20,469 nucleotides of DNA from Parabacteroides hominis. GTDB taxonomy: Bacteria; Bacteroidota; Bacteroidia; Bacteroidales; Tannerellaceae. Under the pieces are notes generated by a model that saw only the letters and a program-made list of their open reading frames with translations, did not search any database and was not told the origin of the DNA. A program made the translations under genes and the position numbers. This document shows, piece by piece, positions 8,178-15,662 of this stretch; within the stretch, counting starts at the first letter, position 1; each line of letters starts with the position of its first letter. The stretch lies in assembly GCF_014287585.1 (NCBI RefSeq), contig NZ_JACOOJ010000055.1, forward strand, positions 1 through 20,469, written 5' to 3'.

Positions 8178-8722
8178 TTATAGCGAGACAAAAAAGAAAA
8201 GAAAATATAGCCGAATATCTGTTGTACATGTGGCAGGTGGAAGACCTGATACGTGCCAACAACTTCGATATGGATTCGATCCGCCGCACGATCGTGGACC
8301 GTTACGACCAGCCGGACGATGTGAAGGAAGAGATTGCCAAATGGTATGAGGAACTGATCGAGATGATGCGTTCCGAAGGGGTGAAGGAAAAGGGGCATAT
8401 CCAGTTGAACAAGAATGTGATCATTGCCCTGACCGACCTGCACCTCCGTCTTCTGAAGTCGCCGAAGGAAATGGTGTACGGGGCGGCTTATTATAAAACG
8501 CTCCCCTTTATCGTTCAGCTCCGTGCCAAATCGGGCGGTGAGGACTTGCCTGAGTTGGAAACATGCTTCAATGCCATTTACGGTTTCCTGATGCTGAAGA
8601 TGCAGGGGAAGGAAATCAGCCCCGAAACGATGGAAGGGATCAAACAGATCAGCTCGTTCCTGGCGCTTCTGGCCGAGAAGTATCGTGAAGATATGAATGG
8701 AGAGCTGAAATTAGAAGAATAA
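8174..8722 (+). CDS. DUF4924 family protein
   Basis: A 182-aa, mostly helical, soluble protein. The opening (RQKRKENIAEYLLYMWQVED) and overall length fit DUF4924, a Bacteroidota family of unknown function. There is no signal peptide or membrane segment. Its ATG overlaps the stop of the Mur-like gene by 4 bp (ATGA), which suggests translational coupling, and rfbD follows after 6 bp. The setting hints at a role connected to cell-envelope precursor metabolism, but that is inference from neighbours only. Confidence 0.85.
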   Translation: MIIARQKRKENIAEYLLYMWQVEDLIRANNFDMDSIRRTIVDRYDQPDDVKEEIAKWYEELIEMMRSEGVKEKGHIQLNKNVIIALTDLHLRLLKSPKEMVYGAAYYKTLPFIVQLRAKSGGEDLPELETCFNAIYGFLMLKMQGKEISPETMEGIKQISSFLALLAEKYREDMNGELKLEE

Positions 8723-8728
8723 GACAAG

Positions 8729-9616
8729 ATGAAAACGATTTTAGTAACAGGGGCTAACGGGCAACTGGGCAATTCGATCCGGCAGCTATCTGCCGGATAT
8801 CCGCAATTTGCGTTTGTGTTTACGGACGTCGATACGCTTGACATCTGCGATGCCCAGGCTGTGGATGCTTTTGTCAAGGAGAAGCAAGCCGATTATGTCA
8901 TAAACTGTGCCGCCTATACGGCTGTGGATAAGGCGGAGGATAACGAAGCGCTTTGCCTCCGGATCAACCGGGATGCCGTGCGGAACTTAGGCGAAGCGGC
9001 GCGTGCGGCAGGGGCAAGGGTGATCCATGTTTCTACCGACTATGTGTTCGACGGCACGAACCATTTGCCTTATGTGGAAACGGATGAGACTTGTCCGGCT
9101 TCTGTCTACGGGCGTACGAAACTTGCCGGTGAACAGGTTTTGCAGGAAGTTTGCCCCGATGCGGTTATCATCCGTACGGCATGGCTTTACTCCGAGTTCG
9201 GTACTAATTTTGTCAAGACGATGTTGCGTCTGGGAAATGAACGGGAGCAACTGTCTGTTGTGTTCGACCAGATCGGTTCGCCGACATATGCGGGGGATCT
9301 GGCGGCGGCTATCTTGGCTGTGTTAGCGCAGGCCGAGGAAGGCGTTTTCGTTCCGGGTATCTACCATTTCTCCAACGAAGGGGTTTGCAGTTGGTATGAC
9401 TTTGCGGTGAAGATCATGGAGTTGGGTAATGCTCCCTGCCATGTTCTCCCGATCGAGTCCAAAGATTATCCTGCGAAGGCTGCCCGTCCGCATTTCAGCG
9501 TCCTGAACAAGGCTAAGATCAAGGCGATCTATAAAATCAGCATTCCCCATTGGGAAGCAAGCCTGCGAACTTGCATGATGGGAATCGGCGGAAATCGGAA
9601 TAATTTAAATAGGTAA
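8729..9616 (+). CDS. rfbD: dTDP-4-dehydrorhamnose reductase
   Basis: A 295-aa enzyme of the RmlD/RfbD family, which reduces dTDP-4-dehydro-L-rhamnose to dTDP-L-rhamnose with NAD(P)H, the last step of rhamnose donor synthesis for surface polysaccharides. The nucleotide-binding loop is GANGQLG (8-14). STDYVFDG (102-109) and the catalytic Tyr127-xxx-Lys131 (YGRTK) are intact, as in extended short-chain dehydrogenases. PTYAGDLA and YHFSNEG further on are usual family motifs. Length is normal, though the last dozen residues (GIGGNRNNLNR) look unconserved. It is third in the operon with the Mur-like and DUF4924 genes. The other rml genes (A, B, C) are not in the window. Confidence 0.95.
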   Translation: MKTILVTGANGQLGNSIRQLSAGYPQFAFVFTDVDTLDICDAQAVDAFVKEKQADYVINCAAYTAVDKAEDNEALCLRINRDAVRNLGEAARAAGARVIHVSTDYVFDGTNHLPYVETDETCPASVYGRTKLAGEQVLQEVCPDAVIIRTAWLYSEFGTNFVKTMLRLGNEREQLSVVFDQIGSPTYAGDLAAAILAVLAQAEEGVFVPGIYHFSNEGVCSWYDFAVKIMELGNAPCHVLPIESKDYPAKAARPHFSVLNKAKIKAIYKISIPHWEASLRTCMMGIGGNRNNLNR

Positions 9617-9673
9617 GTAAATGATGATTTATGGGTGAGCTAACAGACAAAGCTGTGCCTATGGTATAAGGCA

Positions 9674-9845
9674 CTCTTTTGCCGTCTGCTTCAGCAGACG
9701 GATGAAAAGATCTGGAGGCAAAGCCTCTTCCTCTGTGGACTTTAGTCCCTTTCATAGATTATATTTAAAGGGGTTAAAACCCACAGAGGAACCGGCAAAG
9801 CCGGAGCAATCATCTATCCGTCTGCTGAAGCAGACGGCAAAAGAG
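9674..9845. repeat. MITE-like hairpin-chain element, copy 1
   Basis: A 172-bp element with terminal inverted repeats: CTCTTTTG plus CCGTCTGCTTCAGCAGACGG at the left and its complement at the right. Inside it is a string of small hairpins: AGGCAAAGCCT (9716), GGACTTTAGTCC (9737), GGGTTAAAACCC (9771) and CCGGCAAAGCCGG (9792). An outer pair of TAAATGATGATTTA / TAAATCATCATTTA (9618-9631, 9880-9893) encloses it. It fills the 324-bp gap between rfbD and prfC, so it may end the first transcript or sit in the prfC leader. A second copy lies at 15951-16124. It encodes no transposase. Confidence 0.85.
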
Positions 9846-9940
9846 AGCTTGCGGCACGCCATCGATATAATCATACTGGTAAATCATCATTTATCGGCAA
9901 AACAAAACAAAATAAAAATAACGAAATAAGATACATAACA

Positions 9941-11521
9941 ATGAGTCAGTATTCAGAAGAGATTGAGAGAAGAAGAACGTTTGCTATTATCAGCCATCCG
10001 GATGCCGGTAAGACGACTCTTACCGAAAAACTTTTGCTCTTTGGTGGCGCCATCCATGTGGCAGGAGCCGTAAAGTCTAACAAGATCAAGAAGACTGCTA
10101 CCTCCGACTGGATGGAAATTGAAAAGCAGCGTGGAATCTCCGTCGCAACCTCCGTGATGGCTTTCGACTATTCCGGTCATAAAATCAATATCCTCGATAC
10201 GCCCGGTCACCAGGACTTCGCCGAAGATACGTTCCGTACGTTGACGGCTGTGGATAGCGTTATCATCGTGATCGATACCGCAAAAGGTGTGGAAGCCCAG
10301 ACCCGTAAGCTGATGGAAGTCTGCCGTATGCGCAAGACTCCCGTGATCGTGTTCGTCAATAAGATGGACCGCGACGGTAAGGATCCGTTCGATTTGCTGG
10401 ACGAGATCGAAGAGGAACTGCATATCAATGTGCGTCCGTTGAGTTGGCCGATCGACATGGGACAGCGGTTCCGTGGCGTCTATAATATATATGAACAGAA
10501 ACTGAACCTCTATACTCCGAGCAAGCAGTATGTGACGGAGAATGTGGAATTTAAGGATATCAACAGCTCGGAACTGGAAAACTATATCGAGCCGGGACAG
10601 GCCGAAAAGCTACGTTCCGATATCGAACTGATCGAAGGCGTCTATCCTGAATTTGATGTCGATACCTACCTGAAAGGAGATATCGCTCCCGTATTCTTTG
10701 GCTCTGCCCTGAATAACTTCGGGGTGAAAGAGTTGCTGGATTGCTTTATCAATATCGCTCCTTCTCCCCGTCCTGTATCGGCTGTGGAACGGGTGGTCGA
10801 TCCGGAAGAAGAGGCTTTCTCCGGTTTTATCTTCAAGATCCATGCCAATATGGACCCGAACCATCGCAGTTGTATTGCTTTCGTGAAGATCTGTTCCGGA
10901 CGTTTCGAACGTAATGCCAACTACAAGCATGTCCGTTTCGGAAAGATGATGCGTTTCAGCAGTCCTACGGCTTTCATGGCGCAGAAGAAGGAAGTGGTGG
11001 ACGAGGCTTTTGCCGGCGATATCATCGGTTTGCCCGATACCGGAAACTTCAAGATCGGTGATACGCTGACTTCCGGCGAAGAACTTCATTTCAAAGGATT
11101 GCCGAGTTTCTCTCCTGAAATGTTCAAATATATCGAGAATGCCGACCCGATGAAGGCCAAGCAGTTGAATAAAGGGATCGAGCAGTTGATGGACGAAGGC
11201 GTCGCCCAGCTCTTCACCAACCAGTTCAACGGGCGTAAGATTATCGGTACGGTCGGACAGTTGCAGTTCGAAGTGATCCAGTATCGCCTGCTCCACGAAT
11301 ACGGCGCACAGTGTAAGTGGGAACCGATCAGCCTCTATAAGGCTTGCTGGATAGAAAGCGACAATACCGCCGCCCTCGAAAACTTCAAACGCCGTAAAGC
11401 CCAATATATGGCTGTCGATAAGGAAGGCCGCGACGTCTATCTGGCCGATTCCGGCTATGTGCTGATGATGGCGCAGCAGGATTTCCCGGATATCAAGTTC
11501 CACTTTACCTCGGAGTTTTAG
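9941..11521 (+). CDS. prfC: Peptide chain release factor 3 (RF3)
   Basis: A 526-aa translational GTPase that recycles RF1/RF2 from the ribosome after peptide release. The GTP-binding motifs are complete: SHPDAGKTT (18-26, P-loop), RGIS near 64-67 (switch I), DTPGH (86-90) and NKMD (140-143). The RF3-specific second and third domains follow, with GQLQFEV and [10 protein letters not shown] near 430-465. Length matches the family (about 525-530). Transcription is probably independent of rfbD because a repeat element separates them, although I found no clear TAnnTTTG promoter close to the start. A strong hairpin terminator follows 16 bp after the stop. Confidence 0.97.
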   Translation: MSQYSEEIERRRTFAIISHPDAGKTTLTEKLLLFGGAIHVAGAVKSNKIKKTATSDWMEIEKQRGISVATSVMAFDYSGHKINILDTPGHQDFAEDTFRTLTAVDSVIIVIDTAKGVEAQTRKLMEVCRMRKTPVIVFVNKMDRDGKDPFDLLDEIEEELHINVRPLSWPIDMGQRFRGVYNIYEQKLNLYTPSKQYVTENVEFKDINSSELENYIEPGQAEKLRSDIELIEGVYPEFDVDTYLKGDIAPVFFGSALNNFGVKELLDCFINIAPSPRPVSAVERVVDPEEEAFSGFIFKIHANMDPNHRSCIAFVKICSGRFERNANYKHVRFGKMMRFSSPTAFMAQKKEVVDEAFAGDIIGLPDTGNFKIGDTLTSGEELHFKGLPSFSPEMFKYIENADPMKAKQLNKGIEQLMDEGVAQLFTNQFNGRKIIGTVGQLQFEVIQYRLLHEYGAQCKWEPISLYKACWIESDNTAALENFKRRKAQYMAVDKEGRDVYLADSGYVLMMAQQDFPDIKFHFTSEF

Positions 11522-11536
11522 TGGGAGAAGCATATA

Positions 11537-11585
11537 AAAAACGGGGAACCGGCTGAAGATTGATCTTCATCGGTTCCCCGTTTTC
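11537..11585. terminator. Bidirectional terminator between prfC and the small-protein operon
   Basis: ACGGGGAACCG...TGAAGAT pairs with ATCTTCA.CGGTTCCCCGT around a 2-nt loop, a stem of about 18 bp. T-rich sequence follows on the plus strand and A5 precedes it, giving a T-run on the minus strand. It serves the two convergent transcription units. Confidence 0.85.
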
Positions 11586-11611
11586 TTGTTTCTTTATGTT
11601 GTCAGTACGAT

Positions 11612-11740
11612 TTATTCCTTATCTTCATCATCCCCTTTCAGCCATCTTCTGCCGGAGCGAGTACGTGAAGTCCACCAGTACAGGATTAGTACAATAACTG
11701 TTCCTGTAATATTGATCATTGTCATCATGTCTATTTTCAT
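11612..11740 (-). CDS. 42-aa single-pass membrane microprotein
   Basis: A short frame, starting MKIDMMTMINITGTVI and ending KGDDEDKE. It has one hydrophobic segment (about residues 8-22, ITGTVIVLILYWW), then a basic stretch (TSRTRSGRRW) and an acidic tail, the classic layout of a small membrane protein with its positive side in the cytoplasm. Its ATG lies only 5 bp after the stop of the DUF6722-like gene, same strand, and the shared terminator follows 27 bp downstream, which together argue for a real gene. I recognise no family. The opposite-strand frame over the same bases also looks hydrophobic but has no promoter or terminator logic. Confidence 0.6.
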   Translation of the reverse strand: MKIDMMTMINITGTVIVLILYWWTSRTRSGRRWLKGDDEDKE

Positions 11741-11745
11741 TGTAC

Positions 11746-11991
11746 TTATCGTTTTAATATATAATTAGCATATTTACTTAATGCAATAGTAAAACAAAAG
11801 CCTGAAAGAACTTTCATCCAGTTTTCCATATTACTTACATCCGAATAGAGAGGTAATATTCCTCCCAATACAATTGCGGCAAAAATAAGTTTTGCCAGAT
11901 CATAGACGAACTTGCCTAAGTTCTCTATTCGTACCTTTTCCTTGTACCTTAATTCTTCTCTGAATTTCTGTTGTTTGCTGAATGTTCCCAT
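11746..11991 (-). CDS. Small two-TM protein, DUF6722-like
   Basis: An 81-aa protein. Residues 1-25 are charged (KQQKFREELRYKEKVRIE). Two hydrophobic helices follow, about 30-49 (AKLIFAAIVLGGILPLY) and about 57-78 (FCFTIALSKYANYIL), with a short loop between. The pattern ELxxxE..LGKFVYDLAKL..AAIVLGGI fits the small Bacteroidales membrane family DUF6722 as I remember it; function is unknown. It is first in a two-gene unit with the 42-aa protein. A TATATTTG promoter element lies 43 bp ahead of the start. Confidence 0.78.
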   Translation of the reverse strand: MGTFSKQQKFREELRYKEKVRIENLGKFVYDLAKLIFAAIVLGGILPLYSDVSNMENWMKVLSGFCFTIALSKYANYILKR

Positions 11992-12033
11992 AGTTAGTTT
12001 ATTTGGTTGCTATTCAAAAGCGAATAGTAAGGA

Positions 12034-12041
12034 CAAATATA
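12034..12041 (-). promoter_or_regulatory. -7 promoter element (TATATTTG) of the small-protein operon
   Basis: TATATTTG on the minus strand matches TAnnTTTG. No good -33 element is found at the expected distance. The leader of about 37 nt would include a small hairpin, CTATTC..GAATAG (12011-12028). Confidence 0.45.
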
Positions 12042-12070
12042 TAGTTTATCTTTGATAATCTGTAGATAAT

Positions 12071-12766
12071 CTACAAAATCTTTTCGATTTCTTTTAAAGA
12101 GCCGACCGTGTAAGTCGGTATAAATCCTTTTGCCGGCAATCCTTCCGGGTTTAGCCAGAGCTGGTCGATTTTGGAGTTGTGAGCACCGATAATGTCGGCT
12201 TCCCAACTGTCGCCGATCATCAGGCTTTCGCCCCGGCGGGAGTTGGTGTTTTTAAGGGCGAAATCGAAAATACCCTTATGAGGTTTCTGGATGCAGGCAT
12301 CTTCAGAAAGAATCATCCTTTCGAAATAAGGAGCCAGGCCGGAGTTGCTGAGTTTCTTGAACTGGACTTCCCGAAAGCCGTTGGACAGGATATACATGCG
12401 ATAGGAGGGACGCAGGTATTCCAATAGCTCGATTGCACCGGGTACGAGGCGTGTCTTGCGGGTTGTCCGTTGCAGGAAGTCGTTGTTGATCGCCAATACT
12501 GATTTCTTGTCTTCTATCCCCATCGGGCGGAGCATATAGCGAAAACGTTCGATGATCAATGTCTGGCGGTCTATTTCATTGTTGCGGTATTGTTCCCATA
12601 GCAGGTTGTTATGCGGCCAGTAGATATCGAAGAAAGCCTCGAAGGAGGCATAATACCGGTCAAAGTGGTGAGCGGCATATACTTCTTCGAGGCATTCCTT
12701 ATTATTATGGTACGTGTCCCAAAGGGTATCGTCCAAATCAATAAAAAGACTTTTATATTTCATCAT
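12071..12766 (-). CDS. YjjG-like HAD-superfamily nucleotidase
   Basis: A 231-aa haloacid-dehalogenase-type phosphatase, closest to the YjjG group that dephosphorylates non-canonical pyrimidine nucleotides. Motif I is DLDDT (10-14, nucleophile Asp10, acid/base Asp12), motif II is the Ser in LSNGF, motif III the Lys in QKPHKGIF, and motif IV GDSWEADI, so the active site is complete. A helical cap lies between motifs I and II (about 17-95). The start at 12766 is chosen because its ATG overlaps the stop of the upstream coiled-coil gene (ATGA), implying translational coupling. It is the last gene of a four-gene operon. Its stop codon lies inside a 15-bp palindrome TGTAGATAATCTACA, which lacks a T-run. 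Confidence 0.92.
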   Translation of the reverse strand: MMKYKSLFIDLDDTLWDTYHNNKECLEEVYAAHHFDRYYASFEAFFDIYWPHNNLLWEQYRNNEIDRQTLIIERFRYMLRPMGIEDKKSVLAINNDFLQRTTRKTRLVPGAIELLEYLRPSYRMYILSNGFREVQFKKLSNSGLAPYFERMILSEDACIQKPHKGIFDFALKNTNSRRGESLMIGDSWEADIIGAHNSKIDQLWLNPEGLPAKGFIPTYTVGSLKEIEKIL

Positions 12767-13635
12767 CCTACTTCAATCACCAAATACTTGCCAAGGCTCC
12801 AGAACGCTTTTTCGTCTGTGATCTTCAGCGTCATATTGCCGTCTTCGTCCTTTACAAATTCATAAGAACCTTCCGGGTGATTGGATTTCAGTTTTGCTTT
12901 ACCTGCGAACAACGGGATTTCCTTCACTTCGCGGATATCGATAGAAATGAAATAATCTTTGTTGAAGCCGCTCTGCAACACTTTGGACTTGGCAAACAAG
13001 CCGCCGCCGGAAAGGATTTTCTGGTCTTTCAGCTCTTTCGATGTGCCGAAGCAATAATAAGCAGTATGGAGTTTCTTGTCCTGCTCCTGCAACTTTTCGG
13101 ACTGGGCCGCAGTTGTAGTGGACAGGTCTTCCACGTCTTCATTCAAAGAAGCAACCATTTCATCCAATTCCTGGATGCGTACATTCTTCTTTGCCAGATC
13201 TTCCTGTAGCGTGACAATCATATTCGCTTTCTGGTCGAGTTCGGAAGAAAGGCGGCTGATTGTTTTCCTTAAAGCGGCAGATTGGATTCCGCTCTTTTTC
13301 AGTTTCTCCTCCAGCTCGCTGATCTGCTGTTTGTTCTTTTTCAGCGTTTCGCTGATCAACTGCATGTTTTCTTTGATCTGTTCGCGGTTGCTCTTATTCA
13401 GGTCCCCTTTCTGTTGTTGTATGTTGAGATAATTTTCCGCATCACGGATAGACTGGATATCAGCCTCTACGTCATTGAGTGTACCGAGGATTTCATCCAT
13501 CTCGGCATTGCTTTTAGTGTTTTCGATTCTCAGGGAGTCGTTTTCTGCTTTCAGCTTCTTATACTCTGCTGAATTCTGTCCGCAGGAGGCCAGCATGGCT
13601 GTGCAAATCGTTGTTGCAATTAATACTTTCTTCAT
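12763..13635 (-). CDS. Coiled-coil lipoprotein (Cbp1-adhesin-like)
   Basis: A 290-aa envelope protein. A lipoprotein signal ends in LASC (lipid Cys18). Residues about 25-190 are a nearly continuous heptad-rich coiled coil (KKLKAENDSLRIEN, ISELEEKLKK, LQEQDKKL), and about 195-290 form a compact, mostly beta C-terminal domain starting TAYYCFGTSKELKDQ. The architecture resembles Bacteroides lipoproteins annotated as Cbp1-type collagen-binding adhesins; I base that on memory of layout and length, not on an alignment, and the binding function should be seen as unproven. rsmI lies 18 bp upstream and the YjjG-like gene overlaps its stop by 4 bp. Confidence 0.82.
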   Translation of the reverse strand: MKKVLIATTICTAMLASCGQNSAEYKKLKAENDSLRIENTKSNAEMDEILGTLNDVEADIQSIRDAENYLNIQQQKGDLNKSNREQIKENMQLISETLKKNKQQISELEEKLKKSGIQSAALRKTISRLSSELDQKANMIVTLQEDLAKKNVRIQELDEMVASLNEDVEDLSTTTAAQSEKLQEQDKKLHTAYYCFGTSKELKDQKILSGGGLFAKSKVLQSGFNKDYFISIDIREVKEIPLFAGKAKLKSNHPEGSYEFVKDEDGNMTLKITDEKAFWSLGKYLVIEVG

Positions 13636-13653
13636 GTTCTTTTTGTTGTTACG

Positions 13654-14364
13654 TTAAACTTCTGTTCCTGTCTCTGTCTCTTTGTCCTTTTTATCTTTTA
13701 AGCCTGCTAATACTATAACAATTTCACCTTTCGGTTCGTTCACGGTGAAGTGAGCGATCACTTCTTCCAGCGTGCCGCGTACGGTTTCTTCGTGTATCTT
13801 CGATATTTCGCGTGATACGGAAACAGGGCGATCCATGCCGAAAAACTCGGCCAACTGCGTCAATGTCTTGACCAGCCGGAAAGGTGACTCGTAGAAGATG
13901 ATGGTGCGGGGTTCCGCGGAGAGTTCTTTCAGGCGCGTCTGCCTTCCCTTCTTCTGGGGAAGAAAGCCCTCGAAACAAAATTTCTCGTTGGGCAATCCCG
14001 AAGCAACTAATGCCGGGACGAAAGCCGTGGCTCCCGGCAGGCATTCCACCTCTACGCCCTGACGTACACATTCACGCACTAACATGAATCCGGGATCGGA
14101 TATCGCGGGCGTACCGGCATCCGAGACCAATGCAATGTTTTCGCCCGCCTTGATACGGGCGGCCACCTGTTCTACCGTTTTATGTTCGTTGAACTTATGG
14201 TGCGACTGCATCCTGTTCTGTATTTCGAAATGTTTGAGCAGGATGCCTGTAGTACGGGTGTCTTCCGCCAGAATGAGGTCAGCCTCTTTCAGCACGCGGA
14301 TTGCCCGGAAAGTCATATCTTCCAGATTTCCGACAGGAGTAGGTACTACTGTTAATTTTGCCAT
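13654..14364 (-). CDS. rsmI: 16S rRNA (cytidine1402-2'-O)-methyltransferase
   Basis: A 236-aa SAM-dependent methyltransferase of the tetrapyrrole-methylase fold that modifies the ribose of C1402 in the 16S rRNA decoding centre. Family signatures are VPTPVGNLEDMTFRA at the start, AEDTRTTGILL near 34-44, VSDAGTPAISDPG near 80-92 and CLPGATAFVPAL near 109-120, plus FYESPFRL later. The C-terminal 20 residues are lysine/glutamate-rich and probably a flexible tail. It lies between the 241-aa unknown gene (10-bp gap) and the coiled-coil lipoprotein, in one operon. Confidence 0.96.
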   Translation of the reverse strand: MAKLTVVPTPVGNLEDMTFRAIRVLKEADLILAEDTRTTGILLKHFEIQNRMQSHHKFNEHKTVEQVAARIKAGENIALVSDAGTPAISDPGFMLVRECVRQGVEVECLPGATAFVPALVASGLPNEKFCFEGFLPQKKGRQTRLKELSAEPRTIIFYESPFRLVKTLTQLAEFFGMDRPVSVSREISKIHEETVRGTLEEVIAHFTVNEPKGEIVIVLAGLKDKKDKETETGTEV

Positions 14365-14374
14365 AACTGTTTGT

Positions 14375-15088
14375 TTAGAGGAAGCGTTTTTCGAGCAGCT
14401 TGATAAAGTCTGCTACCGCTTCATCTTCTATATTCCACTTTAATTCGTTATTCAAATATGTGACCGAGTCTTCATACGAATGAAGATCGTTCAGATCGTT
14501 GATCGTCTTGTTCATCCGTGCCTCATCCCCTCCGAACAGTTCGCGGCGGAAACGGAAACGGTCGTTCAGGCTGAATGCCTTGCGGAAATCCGAAAGGTTT
14601 TTCTTTTCCAGCAGGTCGTTGAGGAATAATCCGGGACGTTCCTGTTTGATTTCCTCAGCGGGAGTCGTTATGGGGGCCGGTTGAACAACTGCCGGTTCTT
14701 CCGCAGGCATTTCCTTTTGGAGAACCTCTGTTACGATTTCTTCCGTTACGACCTGTTTGATTTCCGGTTCTTGGGCGGCGGTTGGCTCTGTTTCTGCCGG
14801 AATTGGGGCGGGGGCTATGATCGGAGATTCCTGTACCGTTTGTACCGAGGCGGCAACCGATGGAGGAATAGATTGGATCAACGCCTGATGCTCTTCCATC
14901 TGTTTGCGCAGCATTTCGATCTGGGCCGTTTCCAAAGCATGTAGATCCTTCAGGATCTTATGGGTGAGGTCGAAAGTCTGGCCGAAAAAAGACACCGGAT
15001 ACACTTCTGCATCCCGCATGCCGGCAACCAACGTTTCAAGCTCCCGGATATCCAGGAGCAGATAATCTATTTTTTCTTTATTCGCCAT
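14375..15088 (-). CDS. Conserved-looking protein of unknown function with Pro/Glu-rich linker
   Basis: A 237-aa cytoplasmic protein with no recognised family. Three parts are visible: an N-terminal helical part (about 1-72: DYLLLDIRELETLVAGMRD, later AQIEMLRKQMEEHQ), a low-complexity linker rich in Pro, Ala, Glu and Val (about 75-155), and a charged helical C-terminal part (about 158-237) starting LNDLLEKKNLSDFRKAFSLN and containing RFRRELFGGDE. The layout suggests two binding modules joined by a flexible arm. The Met at 15088 (MANKEK) is preferred over 15100, because a stable hairpin (15105-15126) ends just before the earlier ATG. It heads the operon with rsmI. Confidence 0.8.
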   Translation of the reverse strand: MANKEKIDYLLLDIRELETLVAGMRDAEVYPVSFFGQTFDLTHKILKDLHALETAQIEMLRKQMEEHQALIQSIPPSVAASVQTVQESPIIAPAPIPAETEPTAAQEPEIKQVVTEEIVTEVLQKEMPAEEPAVVQPAPITTPAEEIKQERPGLFLNDLLEKKNLSDFRKAFSLNDRFRFRRELFGGDEARMNKTINDLNDLHSYEDSVTYLNNELKWNIEDEAVADFIKLLEKRFL

Positions 15089-15104
15089 TCCTTTTACCAT
15101 TCAT

Positions 15105-15147
15105 GAAAACCTGCAAGCAAGTTTTCGTTTATATTGCAACAAAAATA
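15105..15147 (-). promoter_or_regulatory. Promoter element and leader hairpin of the rsmI operon
   Basis: TATTTTTG on the minus strand (15140-15147) matches the -7 consensus; a -33 element is not clear. The predicted leader contains a 9-bp hairpin, GAAAACTTG-CTTG-CAGGTTTTC (15105-15126), with a CUUG tetraloop, located immediately upstream of the alternative start codon. It may affect start selection. Confidence 0.45.
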
Positions 15148-15211
15148 GGTATTTCTTATATATGTAACGTATTTATTGTATGAAATATTGTTATTCCTTT
15201 CGTTGTGAAGC

Positions 15212-15278
15212 ACGGTTCTTTAAGGATTGCCGATACCGCCTGCTTCTTTGCGATCCCGTATCAAGTGAGGCAAGCCTG
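15212..15278 (+). repeat. 60-bp dispersed segment, copy 1
   Basis: This stretch (containing GCCGATACC and AAGTGAGGCAAGCCT) recurs in inverted orientation at 16137-16197 with roughly 80% identity by eye and one small gap. The pair encloses the 22-bp array, RNA copy A and the MITE-like element. Confidence 0.75.
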
Positions 15279-15345
15279 CGACACAAAGCGTTGCACTGAT
15301 TCCTTTCAGCGTGATTTAGTTCCACTGCCTTTTTACTTTCATAAA

Positions 15346-15455
15346 GTTTCCTTACTGGGAAACTCCCGTTTCCTATCGAGGAAATTTCCGTTTCCTGACG
15401 GGGGAACTCTCGTTTCCTACCGAGGGAATTTCTGTTTCCTCCAGGGGGAAACTGT
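15346..15455. repeat. Second tandem array of five 22-bp palindromic units
   Basis: Units start at 15346, 15368, 15390, 15412 and 15434, all exactly 22 bp, each beginning GTTTCCT and containing a GGGGAA or GAGGAA half that makes the unit partly self-complementary. Same period and core as the array at 6210-6319. The units touch with no spacers, so it is not a CRISPR. Confidence 0.85.
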
Positions 15456-15627
15456 AATAGGCTGGTTATTAGTGTTTATCAATATGCTGTTTTGAGATCT
15501 GTTTTTTACTTCATTCAAAGTATATCGCTTACTTGTATTTTATCCCTAAACCAAGGGAAAATGTTGCCCAAAGGGTATTGCTTTGTCCTGTAACCCACAT
15601 ATTTTGGGAAATCACGAGCATTTTTTC

Positions 15628-15657
15628 TTGTCGATTCGGAAAACCGATTTACCTTTA
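15628..15657 (+). promoter_or_regulatory. Promoter of RNA copy A
   Basis: TTG (15628-15630), exactly 19 bp, then TACCTTTA (15650-15657). The last base of the -7 box deviates from TAnnTTTG, so this copy may be weaker than copy B. Confidence 0.65.
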
Positions 15658-15662
15658 CAACG

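Noticed and set aside
9702..9929. Short plus-strand frame between rfbD and prfC
   Set aside because: It is a translation of the hairpin-chain repeat, low in complexity and not preserved in the second copy of the element.
10610..11533. 307-codon open frame on the minus strand
   Set aside because: Antisense to prfC, a full-length and highly conserved gene; the frame has no recognisable domain.
11586..11768. 60-codon hydrophobic frame on the plus strand after prfC
   Set aside because: It starts beyond the prfC terminator with no promoter and is antisense to the better-supported 42-aa minus-strand gene.
15346..15455. CRISPR array
   Set aside because: The 22-bp units are contiguous with no unique spacers, and no cas genes are present.
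15205..15495. 96-codon frame in the repeat region, resembling the minus-strand frame at 16052-16279
   Set aside because: The shared stretch (GSL..ADT.C....QVRQA) comes from the 60-bp dispersed segment; the rest runs through 22-bp arrays or the MITE-like element, so both are repeat translations.
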